The translations under genes and the position numbers were made by a program. Positions 17,011 to 26,193 of a stretch of DNA of 64,000 nt are shown in pieces. This DNA comes from Duganella sp. OV510 (GTDB lineage: Bacteria > Pseudomonadota > Gammaproteobacteria > Burkholderiales > Burkholderiaceae_D): positions 248,001-312,000 of the forward strand of contig NZ_FNEQ01000006.1 in the NCBI RefSeq assembly GCF_900100205.1. The letters run 5' to 3'. The notes under the pieces were generated by a model. That model did no database searches. It was not told where the DNA came from and was given only the letters and a program-made list of their open reading frames with translations. The stretch's first letter is position 1; each line of letters starts with the position of its first letter.

Positions 17011-18939
17011 ATGAAGAAGACGATTATCGCGGCAAGCGTGGTGGGACTGGCGGTACTGGCGCTGTATCCGGTGCTGATCCCTAATCCCTACTATATCCAT
17101 CTATTCGAAACGATTCTGATCTACGCCATACTATTGTTCGGGCTCGACATCGTGGTCGGCTATACCGGGCAGGTATCGCTCGGCCACGCCGGCCTGTTCG
17201 GCATCGGCTCGTATGTCACCGGTGCGATCGTCTTCAAGCTGGGGGCGCCGTTCTGGCTGGCCATACCGGCCAGCGTGATCGGCGCCGCGGTGTTCGGCGC
17301 CATCCTCGCGCTGCCTGCCTTGCGCGTCACCGGCCCTTATCTGGCGATGGTCACGCTGGCCTTCGGCACCATCATCCAGATCCTGATCAACGAAATGACC
17401 TTCCTCACCGAAGGGCCGATGGGCATCAAGATCTCCAAGCCGGTGCTGTTCGGCGAAAAGCTCAGCGAAGTACAGTACTACTACATGGTGGCGGTGCTGA
17501 TGGTGATCTCGCTGGTGCTGGTGCACCGCATACTCAAGTCCAACCTGGGCCGCGCGTTCGAAGCGCTGCGCGACAGCCCGATCGCCTCCGACTGCATGGG
17601 TGTATCGGTCTACCGCTACAAGGTGTACGCCTTTATCATCAGCGCCGGCTTTGCCGGTCTGGCCGGCAGCCTGTACGCGTATTCGGAAGAGTACATCTCG
17701 CCGAATACCTACAACTTCGAGCTGACCATCCTGTTCCTGCTGGCGGTGATCATGGGTGGGCGCAAGACCCGTTCCGGCGCGCTGATCGGCGCACTGATCG
17801 TGGTCATGCTGCCTAGCCTGTTGGCCGACATCGAACTGTTCCGCAAGATCGCCACCGCTGCCGCCGTGCTGGGCGTAATCGGCTCCGCGCTGGCCATCGC
17901 CCGCAAGCAGGCCACGCCGCGCGGCGTCGCCGTGCCGCTGATCGCCACCATCGGCATGGCCGCGTTCTCCTACAAGCTGGAAAACATCGTCGACTGGCGC
18001 CTGACCATCTTCGGCCTGATGACGCTATTCGTCGTCTACTACCTGCAGGACGGCATCGTCGGCTTCCTGCAAAACCTGCTGGGCCGCGCACGCGCACACG
18101 CCAAGCCGGCGGCTTCCGGCGGCGGTGTCGAGCCGTTCCCCTACGCGCAGGGCGGCAAGGCCGGCGACACGCTGCTCGATGTCGAACAGATCCTGATGCA
18201 GTTCGGTGGCCTGAAGGCGCTGAATCAGGTCAACCTGAATGTGCTGCAAGGATCGGTGCATGGCCTGATCGGCCCCAACGGCTCCGGCAAGAGCACCATG
18301 ATGAATGTGCTGACCGGGATCTACAAACCGACAGCCGGCAAGGTCGCCTTTGCCGGCGCGGTGATCTCCGGCCGCACGCCGTCCGAGATCGCGCTGGGCG
18401 GCGTCGCGCGCACCTTCCAGAACGTGCAGTTGTTCGGCGAGATGACTGCCACTGAAAATGTGCTGGTCGGCCTGCACAACACCTTCGCCTCGAACGTGCT
18501 GGATGTGATGCTGCAAACGCCGCGCTACAAGCGCGAAGAGCAGGGCGCGCGTGAGCGGGCCGCCAGCATCCTCGAATTCGTCGGCCTGGCGGACATGGCG
18601 GACGAGGAGGCGCGCAATCTACCTTACGGCAAACAGCGCCTGCTGGAGATCGGGCGCGCGCTGGGCCTCAGTCCACGTCTGTTGCTGCTCGACGAACCGG
18701 CGGCCGGCCTGACCGCGCCGGACATCAAGGAACTGATGGCCATCATCCGCAAGATCCGCGACCATGGCATCACCATCATCCTGATCGAGCACCACATGGA
18801 CGTGGTGATGGCCTTGTCCGACACGGTGACGGTGCTGGATTTCGGCCAGAAGATCGCCGAAGGCAAGCCGGCCGCCGTGCAAAGCGATCCGAAAGTGATC
18901 GAAGCCTACCTTGGCGGCAGCAGCGAAGCCGCCCACTGA
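17011..18939 (+). CDS. livM: Fused branched-chain amino acid ABC transporter permease/ATPase (LivM-LivG)
   Basis: One 642-residue protein joins the second permease and the first ATPase of the Liv importer. Residues 1-350 are LivM-like: GLDIVVGYTGQVSLGHAG and GPYLAMVTLAFG, then an EAA-type loop with IMGGRKTRSGALIGA. A linker (about 355-385) leads to an ABC domain with Walker A GPNGSGKS at 421-428, signature region LPYGKQRLLEIGRAL, and Walker B with Asp561-Glu562. The C-terminus VIEAYLGG is typical of LivG. No stop or frameshift lies between the halves. Such fusions occur in other beta- and alphaproteobacteria. Confidence 0.92.
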   Translation: MKKTIIAASVVGLAVLALYPVLIPNPYYIHLFETILIYAILLFGLDIVVGYTGQVSLGHAGLFGIGSYVTGAIVFKLGAPFWLAIPASVIGAAVFGAILALPALRVTGPYLAMVTLAFGTIIQILINEMTFLTEGPMGIKISKPVLFGEKLSEVQYYYMVAVLMVISLVLVHRILKSNLGRAFEALRDSPIASDCMGVSVYRYKVYAFIISAGFAGLAGSLYAYSEEYISPNTYNFELTILFLLAVIMGGRKTRSGALIGALIVVMLPSLLADIELFRKIATAAAVLGVIGSALAIARKQATPRGVAVPLIATIGMAAFSYKLENIVDWRLTIFGLMTLFVVYYLQDGIVGFLQNLLGRARAHAKPAASGGGVEPFPYAQGGKAGDTLLDVEQILMQFGGLKALNQVNLNVLQGSVHGLIGPNGSGKSTMMNVLTGIYKPTAGKVAFAGAVISGRTPSEIALGGVARTFQNVQLFGEMTATENVLVGLHNTFASNVLDVMLQTPRYKREEQGARERAASILEFVGLADMADEEARNLPYGKQRLLEIGRALGLSPRLLLLDEPAAGLTAPDIKELMAIIRKIRDHGITIILIEHHMDVVMALSDTVTVLDFGQKIAEGKPAAVQSDPKVIEAYLGGSSEAAH

Positions 18940-18952
18940 CAAGGATACCCAC

Positions 18953-19675
18953 ATGCTCTCGATCTCCAACCTGCACGCCGCCTACGGCAAAGTCGAAGTC
19001 CTGCACGGCATTTCGCTGGACGTCCCGAAAGGCAAGCTGGTCACGCTGATCGGCTCCAACGGCGCCGGCAAGACCACCACGATGCGCGCCATCTCCGGCA
19101 TGATCAAGCCGAAGGGCGGCAAGGTCACCCTGGACGGCAAGGACATCACCGGCAGCGATTCGCACAAGATCGCCCGCGCCGGGCTGGCGCATTCTCCGGA
19201 AGGCCGGCGCGTGTTCGCCTCGATGAGCGTCACCGACAACCTGCTGCTGGGTGCCTTCCCGCGCTTCACCCGCGCGCGGCCGAAGGGCGACATCAAGCGC
19301 GACCTGGAAAAAGCGCTGGAACTGTTCCCACGCCTGAAAGAGCGCCAGCACCAGTTGGCCGGCACGCTATCTGGCGGCGAGCAGCAGATGCTGGCAATGG
19401 CGCGCGCGGTGATGCTGAATCCCGACGTGGTGCTGCTGGACGAACCGTCAATGGGGCTGGCCCCGATCCTGGTGGAAGAAGTCTTCCGCATCATCCAGCG
19501 CCTGAAATCCGAAGGCGTGACGATGCTGCTGGTAGAACAATTCGCCGCCGCCGCGCTGAATGTGGCCGACTACGGCTACGTCCTCGAAAACGGCAATATC
19601 TCCGTCCACGGCCCCGCCGAAAGCCTGAAAACCGACCCCAAAGTCATCTCCGCCTACCTCGGCGGCGGCCACTGA
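18953..19675 (+). CDS. livF: Branched-chain amino acid ABC transporter ATP-binding protein LivF
   Basis: Second ATPase subunit, 240 residues. Walker A GSNGAGKTT is at 34-42, the signature is LSGGEQQMLAMARA, and Walker B is VLLLDEPSMGLAP. The N-terminus LSISNLHAAYGKVEVLHGISLDV and C-terminal VISAYLGG are the usual LivF ends. ATG 18953 has AAGGA upstream (18941-18945); a longer frame starting inside livM is not needed. It ends the liv operon. No strong hairpin follows, so transcription may run into the downstream lipoprotein gene. Confidence 0.94.
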   Translation: MLSISNLHAAYGKVEVLHGISLDVPKGKLVTLIGSNGAGKTTTMRAISGMIKPKGGKVTLDGKDITGSDSHKIARAGLAHSPEGRRVFASMSVTDNLLLGAFPRFTRARPKGDIKRDLEKALELFPRLKERQHQLAGTLSGGEQQMLAMARAVMLNPDVVLLDEPSMGLAPILVEEVFRIIQRLKSEGVTMLLVEQFAAAALNVADYGYVLENGNISVHGPAESLKTDPKVISAYLGGGH

Positions 19676-19711
19676 AGATGTTTCTTGGTGGGAATGTGTA
19701 ATAATCGCTTT

Positions 19712-20602
19712 ATGACGATTATTAATTCTTTATTGGCGGTTCTCGTTCTTGTATGGTGTACTGGTTGCTCCTTAGGCTTTGTGGCGACAGATCTGACGCC
19801 GGACAAACCCCCGTTGGAAGATTGGCGAAAGCCGGGCGCGTCGCCTGAACAAAGACTGCGAGATAGCGCCGATTGCGGCGGCGGCCCCTCGGCGCGCGTC
19901 GGCTTCACGCCGCAGGCGGTCAGGGACGAAAAGCGCCCGGGCGAGTCGGACTTGGAGCCCTCACGTCGCCTGCTTAAGAAATGGGCTGATTGCATGGTCG
20001 AAAAGGGCTATCTGACCGACTCGCTTAAGACACCCGCAGCGCCTTCGCCACCCAAGCCTGCCGCACCGCCACAACCACTCATCCAGCATGAGCCAGTGAC
20101 ATCGCGCTCCACCGAGCCGCTCGCCTCCGACAAGGCGCGGATTCTGATGCGCTCGACAGGCATGCCAATGAACGTCGACTATTCAATCAGCGCGAGCGAA
20201 CAGTCTTGCAAGGACTTCACCCAGATCGGCGCGGTACGGGACAAAGGTCAAAAAGTACTGTCGTCGTGGATCGTCAAGCTGGGCGAGAAGTTAAATAGCG
20301 TCCCGGATCAGATAGAGACGGTTGTGCCAGCCGGGCAGCCTGTGCAGGTGGCAGGGTGGGGGAACTGGCAAGATAGCAAGTCCAAGGGCAATTGCGGTCC
20401 CTCAATCGTTTCCTTTCAGCCGGCGCAGATGCACACCTATCTGGTGGAATTTGTATGGCAAGGCACTGCGCGCTGCATGAGTCGCGTGTATGACGTGACC
20501 GATCCCGCAACGCGCACGGCAGTGCCAACAGAGCGTAAATATTGCTCGCGCTCGTTTATGGACGTCTGGCTTGGCCGTTCAGGTCTGTCTGGAGTGCCAT
20601 GA
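19712..20602 (+). CDS. Hypothetical lipoprotein
   Basis: Unrecognised 296-residue envelope protein. From ATG 19712 it begins with a lipoprotein-type signal ending VWCTGC, so it is probably lipid-anchored. ATG 19694 and TTG 19685 are alternative starts, of which 19694 has GGTGGGA close by. After the signal, a low-complexity proline segment (about 105-130, [12 protein letters not shown]) links two parts. Four later cysteines could form disulphides. Its base composition is less GC-rich than the liv genes. The stop overlaps the ATG of the aldo/keto reductase (ATGA). Function unknown. Confidence 0.7.
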   Translation: MTIINSLLAVLVLVWCTGCSLGFVATDLTPDKPPLEDWRKPGASPEQRLRDSADCGGGPSARVGFTPQAVRDEKRPGESDLEPSRRLLKKWADCMVEKGYLTDSLKTPAAPSPPKPAAPPQPLIQHEPVTSRSTEPLASDKARILMRSTGMPMNVDYSISASEQSCKDFTQIGAVRDKGQKVLSSWIVKLGEKLNSVPDQIETVVPAGQPVQVAGWGNWQDSKSKGNCGPSIVSFQPAQMHTYLVEFVWQGTARCMSRVYDVTDPATRTAVPTERKYCSRSFMDVWLGRSGLSGVP

Positions 20603-21438
20603 AGACGATATGTTTCGCAAACGGCGCCGAAGTGCCGGTACTGGGCCAGGGCACCTGGAATATGGGCGAAAAGGCGAGCGGCAGGCAGGAGGACGTGCGG
20701 GCGCTGCAGCTTGGGCTTGATCTCGGCATGCGCTTGATCGATACCGCCGAGATGTACGGCGAGGGCGGGGCGGAGGAGGTGGTTGGCGAGGCGATTGCCG
20801 GCCGGCGTGATGAGGCCTTCGTCGTCAGCAAGGTCTATCCGCATAACGCCAGCTTTGACGGCGTGCAGCAGGCTTGCGAGCGCAGTTTGCGCCGCCTGAA
20901 AGTGGAGGCCATCGATTTATATCTGCTGCACTGGCAAGGCCACCATCCGCTGGCCGAAACCTTCGACGCCTTCGAAACGCTGAAGAAAGCCGGCAAGATC
21001 AAGGCTTACGGCGTCAGCAACTTCGATCTGGACAACATGGAAGAGGCGCTCACCTACGGCGCGCCCGCCACTAACCAGGTGCTGTACAACCTGATGAAAC
21101 GCGGAATCGAGTTCGACCTGTTGCCATGGGCGCGTCAGCGGCAGATGCCGGTCATGGCCTACTCGCCGCTGGAAACCTCGGGCCGCGAACAGGCCGCGCT
21201 GCTGGATAATCCCGGCCTGAAGGCTGTCGCCACCGCGCATCAGGTGACGCCGGCGCAGATCGCATTGGCCTGGGTGCTGCACCAGGATGGCGTAGTTGCT
21301 ATCCCCAAGGCCGTCGATCCTGTACACTTGCGCGCCAACCGCGCTGCAGCCGACATTCGCCTTTCCGCCGATGACCTGGCCGCATTGGACCGTGCATTCC
21401 CGCCGCCGCGCCGTCGCCGCCCGCTGGATATGCGTTAA
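20599..21438 (+). CDS. Aldo/keto reductase
   Basis: NADPH-dependent oxidoreductase of the AKR superfamily, 279 residues forming a TIM barrel. Start [20 protein letters not shown] is the family N-terminus. The catalytic tetrad can be seen as Asp and Tyr in [13 protein letters not shown], Lys in VVSKVYPHN, and His in LYLLHWQGH. The NADP-binding end has [18 protein letters not shown] 20599 has GGAG 4 bp upstream and overlaps the previous stop; the frame is open further upstream but with no support. The natural substrate cannot be inferred. Similar to the E. coli YeaE group. Confidence 0.92.
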   Translation: MKTICFANGAEVPVLGQGTWNMGEKASGRQEDVRALQLGLDLGMRLIDTAEMYGEGGAEEVVGEAIAGRRDEAFVVSKVYPHNASFDGVQQACERSLRRLKVEAIDLYLLHWQGHHPLAETFDAFETLKKAGKIKAYGVSNFDLDNMEEALTYGAPATNQVLYNLMKRGIEFDLLPWARQRQMPVMAYSPLETSGREQAALLDNPGLKAVATAHQVTPAQIALAWVLHQDGVVAIPKAVDPVHLRANRAAADIRLSADDLAALDRAFPPPRRRRPLDMR

Positions 21439-21451
21439 AAGATAAGAGACC

Positions 21452-22525
21452 ATGTTAAACCGACTCAAGCAGCTGTTCTCCCCGAAAGACATCAGCAACC
21501 ATATTCTGCTCAACGCCTACAGCACCGTCGCTGACGCGCCCAAGCCAACTTTCCCGCATGTGCTGAACGGCCGCCGCGACCTGTCCGACGCAGAAATGGG
21601 CCCGCACCTGAACGGCTTCATGCACTATCTGGCCGAGCAGAACGAAGGCAAGATGACGCGTACCCGCTACCACGTCATCCGCCACCTGCAACGCACGCAG
21701 CAGCATATGAGCTTTGCCGTGGATGCCGCCGACCTGGACGCGTTCCGCGAATGGGCCGCCGCCGCCAATGCGCTGATCTTCATGCAGGACGGCAGCGTGC
21801 GCGATCCGCAAGGCCGTGTGCTGCTGGCGGTCTCCGGCGAAGATGGCGATCCGGATGCCGTGATCCCTTATCCGCCGCAGGCATGGCAGCGCAAGGCGCG
21901 CACCGAGGCGCTGCTGGCCGGGCGCAAGATCGATGTGCCGGACAGCCTGCCGCCGCTGGTGTCCGAGCCGGAACTGCGCCTGCGCGCGCCGGAAGACATC
22001 CTGCGCCGCATGCTGGCGCTGTTCGTCGTCGCTATCCGCGCCGAGTCCCTGACCAGCAAGACGCCGATCACCGTCGCCGATTTGCAGCAGCGCTTCCCGC
22101 CGGCCTTCGCCAACCTGAGCGACGCCGAACGCGCCTTCCTCGCGCAGGAAGCGCCGACCGAGCAGGAAATCACGCAGTTCCTGTGGCGCTATGAGGCGAT
22201 CCTGGTACTGCAATGGGCGCTCGGCATGCAAGCAGAACTGCCGTTCGCGGATGCGATCTGCGATGTGTCGTCGATCTCCGGCAAGGTGATCGAGCGCGGC
22301 ACCGATGGCTTGCGCAAGCAGCTGGCCGTCCGCACGCCATCCGAGATCCTGGACGCGCTGGACCTGCATTACCGCCTGCACTGGGCCAGCCGCCAGGCGC
22401 TGCTGAAGAAGGCGCCGGTGCCGGCGGGGCTTAACGACGGCGTGCTGCAGGAGCGCCACTATGCGCTGAACTGGCTGGTGCGCTTCGAGGATCGCGAGTG
22501 GGATGATGTCGACACGCCGACCTGA
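21452..22525 (+). CDS. DUF4272 domain-containing protein
   Basis: 357-residue cytoplasmic protein of unknown function. The C-terminal two thirds resemble DUF4272: RMLALFVVAIRAE, then FLWRYEAILVLQWALGM, and the end ALNWLVRFEDREWDDVDTPT. The N-terminal 140 residues contain KMTRTRYHVIRHLQRTQQHM and FMQDGSVRDPQGRVLL, patterns seen in the longer members of this group. No signal peptide, metal site or catalytic motif is evident. It lies 13 bp after the aldo/keto reductase on the same strand, so it may share a transcript. DUF4272 genes are sometimes linked to contact-dependent or immunity loci, but no toxin is near here. Confidence 0.75.
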   Translation: MLNRLKQLFSPKDISNHILLNAYSTVADAPKPTFPHVLNGRRDLSDAEMGPHLNGFMHYLAEQNEGKMTRTRYHVIRHLQRTQQHMSFAVDAADLDAFREWAAAANALIFMQDGSVRDPQGRVLLAVSGEDGDPDAVIPYPPQAWQRKARTEALLAGRKIDVPDSLPPLVSEPELRLRAPEDILRRMLALFVVAIRAESLTSKTPITVADLQQRFPPAFANLSDAERAFLAQEAPTEQEITQFLWRYEAILVLQWALGMQAELPFADAICDVSSISGKVIERGTDGLRKQLAVRTPSEILDALDLHYRLHWASRQALLKKAPVPAGLNDGVLQERHYALNWLVRFEDREWDDVDTPT

Positions 22526-22605
22526 GTAACGTTCGTTGGCGTACAGAACAATATCCACCGTAGATGTAATCTGTAGCCATCGAAGCACTTACAAAGGAGT
22601 TCGAT

Positions 22606-22992
22606 ATGAACCGCAAACTGATTACCGCTGCCGTTCTGGTGGCCATGATGGGTGTGACCGGCGCGGCTTCGGCGCAACGTCACGATAACAGTAACGACCG
22701 CCGTGGCGGCCCTGATTTCAGCCATCACGACGAGCGCCGCAACGATCGCAACGACTATCGTCAAGATGATCGCCGTGACCACGACCGCCGTGGCGCCGGC
22801 CCGCGTCATGACTTGCACAAAGGCGGTCGCCTGCCGCCCGAATACCGCAGCCGCCAATACGTCGTCAGCGACTGGCGCTCGCACCGCCTGAGCGCACCGC
22901 CGCGTGGCTATCACTGGGTGCAGACCGGTAGCGATTATGTGCTGGTCGGGATCACCACCGGCCTGATTGCCGGCCTGCTGCTTGCCAACTAA
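22606..22992 (+). CDS. RcnB family periplasmic protein
   Basis: 128-residue secreted protein. It has a signal peptide (MNRKLITAAVLVAMMGVTGAASA), a His/Asp/Arg-rich middle (NDRRGGPDFSHHDERRNDRN), and the RcnB C-terminal module PPEYRSRQYVVSDWRSHRLSAPPRGYHWV followed by YVLVGITTGLIAG; motifs are quoted in parts. RcnB helps maintain nickel/cobalt homeostasis in E. coli, but this broad family (DUF1236-like/RcnB) is multiplied in betaproteobacteria and most copies are uncharacterised. The start has AAAGGAG. It is followed by a strong terminator, so it is a single-gene unit. Confidence 0.8.
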   Translation: MNRKLITAAVLVAMMGVTGAASAQRHDNSNDRRGGPDFSHHDERRNDRNDYRQDDRRDHDRRGAGPRHDLHKGGRLPPEYRSRQYVVSDWRSHRLSAPPRGYHWVQTGSDYVLVGITTGLIAGLLLAN

Positions 22993-23003
22993 GCCGCTTT
23001 GCT

Positions 23004-23040
23004 AATATGCTGGATAGTCCTCACTGTCCAGCATATTTTC
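23004..23040 (+). terminator. Strong intrinsic terminator after the RcnB gene
   Basis: A long stem (AATATGCTGGATAGT with ACTGTCCAGCATATT, one wobble) and CCTC loop (23004-23037) are followed by a T-run. The T-run ends 2 bp before the ATG of the YbaK remnant, so nothing is left of a native promoter or ribosome site for that frame. Confidence 0.85.
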
Positions 23041-23041
23041 T

Positions 23042-23170
23042 ATGAGCCTGCAATCGGTACGAGAATTCCTCCATTCGCGCGACTTCCGCGTTTCCATCTT
23101 CGAAACGGCAGCCGGTACCGCAACAGTGGCGCCGGCCGCTGAAGCGCATGCCGTAGCGCCGGGCCGCATC
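23042..23170 (+). pseudogene. YbaK/EbsC-type aminoacyl-tRNA deacylase remnant (first 43 codons)
   Basis: The 43 codons read SLQSVREFLHSRDFRV, FETAAGTATVAPAAEAH and VAPGRI. This is the N-terminus of YbaK/ProX-like proteins, which typically continue GRIAKTL. Here the frame runs directly into the signal peptide of the next protein with no stop. The rest of the YbaK domain, including its catalytic region, is missing. There is no Shine-Dalgarno. I infer a deletion that removed most of a ybaK-like gene and joined its 5' end to the hydrolase gene. Confidence 0.65.
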
Positions 23171-25219
23171 ATGAAGCGCACCTTGATGGCGTTGGCCATC
23201 GCCGCAACGGCCGCCAGTGCGCAAGCTGCCGTCGAGCGCATCGAAGTGACCGAGCGCGTGCCGTTTGCGCCTGGCGTCAGCTTTGGCGAATACGGCGCAT
23301 ATGAAAAGATACGCGGCGTTGCCTATTACGCGCTGGACCCGAAAGCCACCGCCAACGCATCCATCGCCGACTTGAAGCGCGCGCCGCGCGACAAGCAAGG
23401 CCGCGTGTTGTTCTCCAGCGAGTTCGTGCTGCTACGCCCGACCGGCGCCCAGCCCACCACCTTGCTGTACGACGTGAACAATCGTGGCAACATCGCCATT
23501 CTCGGCCAGGTCAACGGCCGCAGCCCGGCGCAGAACGATCCCACCACCGTTGCGGATGCCGGCGATGGCTTCCTGATGCGCCACGGCTTCTCGCTGCTGT
23601 TCTCCGCCTGGACCTGGGACGTGGCTCCGACCGCACCTGCAGCTGGCACACCGCCATCGCGCCCGCTGGTGTTCGCGCCGCCGGTGGCGAAGGGCGTCAA
23701 GGGCAAGGTGCAGAACGAATTCACCGTCAACGCGCCGACCGATATCGTCAGCTATGCCGGCATGCGCGGCCTGACCTACGAGCCAGCCACGCCCAACGAT
23801 CCACATGCACAATTGACGCAGCGTGCGCGCCAGGGTGACAAGCCCAAGCCGATCCCGCGCAGCGCCTGGAAATTCGTGGCGCCGGAACTGAAGGGCGGCC
23901 CTGGCCGCGTGCAGCTGGAAGGCGGCTTCCAGCCGGATACGCTCTACGAGATCAGCTACGTCGCCAAAGATCCGTATGTCACCGGCGCTGGCCTGGCGGG
24001 CATCCGCGACCTGCTGTCCTACTTCCGCGATCATCCGTTTGAAGGCGCGCCGGCGCCGCGCAATATACTGATCTTCGGCATCAGCCAGTCCGGCCGCCTG
24101 ATCGGCCGCATGATGCATGATGGCCTCAACGTCGACGAAAGCGGCAAGCTGGCCTTCAACGGCGCGTACATGCAGGTGCCTGGTGCTGGCGGTTCGGCAG
24201 GCTTCAACAGCAGCTTCGCGCAGCCGACCCGTCATCCATCGATGATGGAGGAGCATGGCTATCCGGCTGACGCCTTCCCGTTCACCAGCACGCCGACGCG
24301 CGATCCGGTCAGCGGCAAAACCGCTTCCACGCTGGACAAGGCGCGCGACAAGCAGGGCAATCTGCCGAAGCTGATCGTCGCCAACACCTCGACTGAATTC
24401 TGGAATCGCGGCGCCTCGCTGATCGCTACCACGCCTGACGGCGCGCGCGATGTGGCGCCGGCGGAGAATGTGCGCCTGTATGGCTTCATGGGCGCGCAGC
24501 ACTATGTCGGCCGCTCGAACAAGCGCGCGCCGTTCACCGCCTGCGTGTCGACCAGCGACCATTACCTGCCGATGCGCGCGCTGATCGTGGCGCTGGACGA
24601 CTGGACCGTCAAAGGCAAGCAGCCGCCGGCCAGCGCCTATCCGGGCCTCGCCGACGGCACGCTGACCACGGTGGCCGACTACCGCGCCATCTTTCCGAAA
24701 GGCCTGGGCATCACGCCGCCGGAACAGAACCTGCGCCAGCCGCAACTGAACCTGAGAACCTCGCCGCCGAAGCGTGGCGACGACTACGAAACCCGCGTGC
24801 CGACGCCGGATGCGGATGGCAACGACAGGGGAGGCGTGCGCCTGGTGGAATTGCAGGCGCCATTGGGCACGCACACCGGCTGGAACCTGCGCGCGCCGGA
24901 AACCGGTTTTGCCTGGGCAACGTCGCGCTTCGACGGCAGCTTTGTGCCGTTTGCGCGCACGGAAGCCGAGCGCATGGCGGCCGGCGATCCTCGTCCAAGC
25001 CTGGAAATGCGTTATCCGACGCGCGATGCCTATGTGGCCGCCGTGAAGGCCGCCGCTGAACGCCAGGTCGCAGCAGGTCTGCTGCTGCCGGAGGATGTGG
25101 AACGCACAATGAGCAAAAACCTGGGACTGTACGACCGCATCCTGGCGCGCGATCCTGCGGACCAGGGTTGCGGCTATCTATTCCCTAGTTCAGGGCCTTC
25201 TGTTCCTGTACCAGGATAA
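23171..25219 (+). CDS. Secreted alpha/beta hydrolase domain-containing protein (Abhydrolase_10-like)
   Basis: From ATG 23171, 682 residues. It has a signal peptide MKRTLMALAIAATAASAQA, then AVERIEVTERVPFAPGVSFGEYGAYEKIRG, the usual start of this exported hydrolase family (motif described in parts). GISQSGRLIGRMMHDG around residues 310-325 contains the nucleophile Ser (GxSxxG). HYVGRSNK and CVSTSDHYLPMRAL lie in the C-terminal half, where the catalytic His is expected. The substrate is unknown; relatives are annotated as esterases of unknown specificity. The reading frame extends upstream through a YbaK remnant to 23042, and no ribosome site is evident for ATG 23171. The 3' end overlaps the convergent DUF2288 gene by 35 bp. 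Confidence 0.82.
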   Translation: MKRTLMALAIAATAASAQAAVERIEVTERVPFAPGVSFGEYGAYEKIRGVAYYALDPKATANASIADLKRAPRDKQGRVLFSSEFVLLRPTGAQPTTLLYDVNNRGNIAILGQVNGRSPAQNDPTTVADAGDGFLMRHGFSLLFSAWTWDVAPTAPAAGTPPSRPLVFAPPVAKGVKGKVQNEFTVNAPTDIVSYAGMRGLTYEPATPNDPHAQLTQRARQGDKPKPIPRSAWKFVAPELKGGPGRVQLEGGFQPDTLYEISYVAKDPYVTGAGLAGIRDLLSYFRDHPFEGAPAPRNILIFGISQSGRLIGRMMHDGLNVDESGKLAFNGAYMQVPGAGGSAGFNSSFAQPTRHPSMMEEHGYPADAFPFTSTPTRDPVSGKTASTLDKARDKQGNLPKLIVANTSTEFWNRGASLIATTPDGARDVAPAENVRLYGFMGAQHYVGRSNKRAPFTACVSTSDHYLPMRALIVALDDWTVKGKQPPASAYPGLADGTLTTVADYRAIFPKGLGITPPEQNLRQPQLNLRTSPPKRGDDYETRVPTPDADGNDRGGVRLVELQAPLGTHTGWNLRAPETGFAWATSRFDGSFVPFARTEAERMAAGDPRPSLEMRYPTRDAYVAAVKAAAERQVAAGLLLPEDVERTMSKNLGLYDRILARDPADQGCGYLFPSSGPSVPVPG

Positions 25220-25502
25220 ACGGGCTGACCACCGAGGCCCACAGCTGGGTGTTGGCGTCGAGCCAGGCCTGCGCCTGCGCGTCGCTGACCCTGGCGATCA
25301 GGCCTGAATTCATCCACTGGCTGATGTTGGCCTTGTCGTCGTGCGCGATGCGCACGGCCACGTCAACCAGGTCGAGCGAATTGGCGACCCACACCACGTT
25401 CCCCTGCGCGAAATGCTTGACGAGTTCCGACCATGGCAGGCGTGCCGTTTCGCGGTTCACCTTGTTGCGGAGTTCGAGGTCTTTTTCTGGTTTGGTTTGC
25501 AT
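25185..25502 (-). CDS. DUF2288 family protein
   Basis: 105-residue cytoplasmic protein. LRNKVNRETARLPWSELVKHFAQGNVVWV and LDLVDVAVRIAHDD, then WMNSGLIARVSDAQA, are characteristic of DUF2288 (described in segments). Function is unknown. It has no signal peptide and is acidic to neutral. ATG 25502 sits one base before the stop of the RES toxin gene at 25504, so it is probably the third gene of the antitoxin-toxin transcript, although the family is not normally part of toxin-antitoxin systems. Confidence 0.82.
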   Translation of the reverse strand: MQTKPEKDLELRNKVNRETARLPWSELVKHFAQGNVVWVANSLDLVDVAVRIAHDDKANISQWMNSGLIARVSDAQAQAWLDANTQLWASVVSPFILVQEQKALN

Positions 25503-25503
25503 G

Positions 25504-26193
25504 TTAAATAATTTCTATCTTCGGTTCCGGACTGCCTTGCCATGTTAACCGATAGGCCGCGCCTTTGCGAACATTGCCCACCAGGGCCGGGCGGAAGCAG
25601 GCCAGGTTGGTGCCGCCTGCACGCCGTACGCTCGGATAGATGATGCCGAGCGAGCCGCCTTCCAGCAGGCGTTCCGCCAGCGTTTGCGATGCGATATAGC
25701 TGTCCGGCGCCATGCAGGCGGCGTAGCGCGCCTGTCCACGGAGGTCATGGAAGGTGGCGGTGAAGTCGGCCAGCATGCACTGATACTGCACGCTGTCGTC
25801 GAAGCGGTTGATCTCCGCGTATTCCACCGCCTTGTGGAAGCTGACTTCCGCCAGCGCGGTTTCCACGTCGAAGGCGCAGTACCAGGCGCCACGGCGGCCA
25901 TCGTTAAAACGGCTGCCTTGTGGATGCGCATAGGTAAAGGCGGCGTTGACGATACGGAAGTTGGGCACGCCGAACACCAGTTCATCGACGTTGATGCCGG
26001 CCGCGCCGCCGTTCTGCGTGCGCAGGCGGGCGTTGGTGGCGTTATCCAGGTCGAACAGATCGCGCAGGTGATCGTCGCTGTCGGCCAGCGGCGCCAGCAC
26101 GGAGTCCTCCACATCCGCAAAGCGGGAGGGTAACAACCGGCAGGTGTCGAACTGGCGCAGCGTGGTTAAGGGCGGAACGAGGCTGACCGGCAC
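25504..26193 (-). CDS. RES-domain toxin (NAD+ phosphorylase family)
   Basis: 229-residue RES protein. In the characterised MbcT and Res toxins this fold degrades cellular NAD+. Visible family features are RLLPSRF near the N-terminus, the GSRFNDG segment that gives the R in the RES name, WYCAFDVETALAEVSFH carrying the conserved Glu, and a late Ser region around GGSLGIIYPSVR. The GTG start follows the antitoxin stop with no gap (TAA-GTG), and GGAGG lies 7 bp upstream inside the antitoxin gene. It is therefore translationally coupled. All three R-E-S positions appear present, so the toxin may be active. Confidence 0.88.
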   Translation of the reverse strand: MPVSLVPPLTTLRQFDTCRLLPSRFADVEDSVLAPLADSDDHLRDLFDLDNATNARLRTQNGGAAGINVDELVFGVPNFRIVNAAFTYAHPQGSRFNDGRRGAWYCAFDVETALAEVSFHKAVEYAEINRFDDSVQYQCMLADFTATFHDLRGQARYAACMAPDSYIASQTLAERLLEGGSLGIIYPSVRRAGGTNLACFRPALVGNVRKGAAYRLTWQGSPEPKIEII

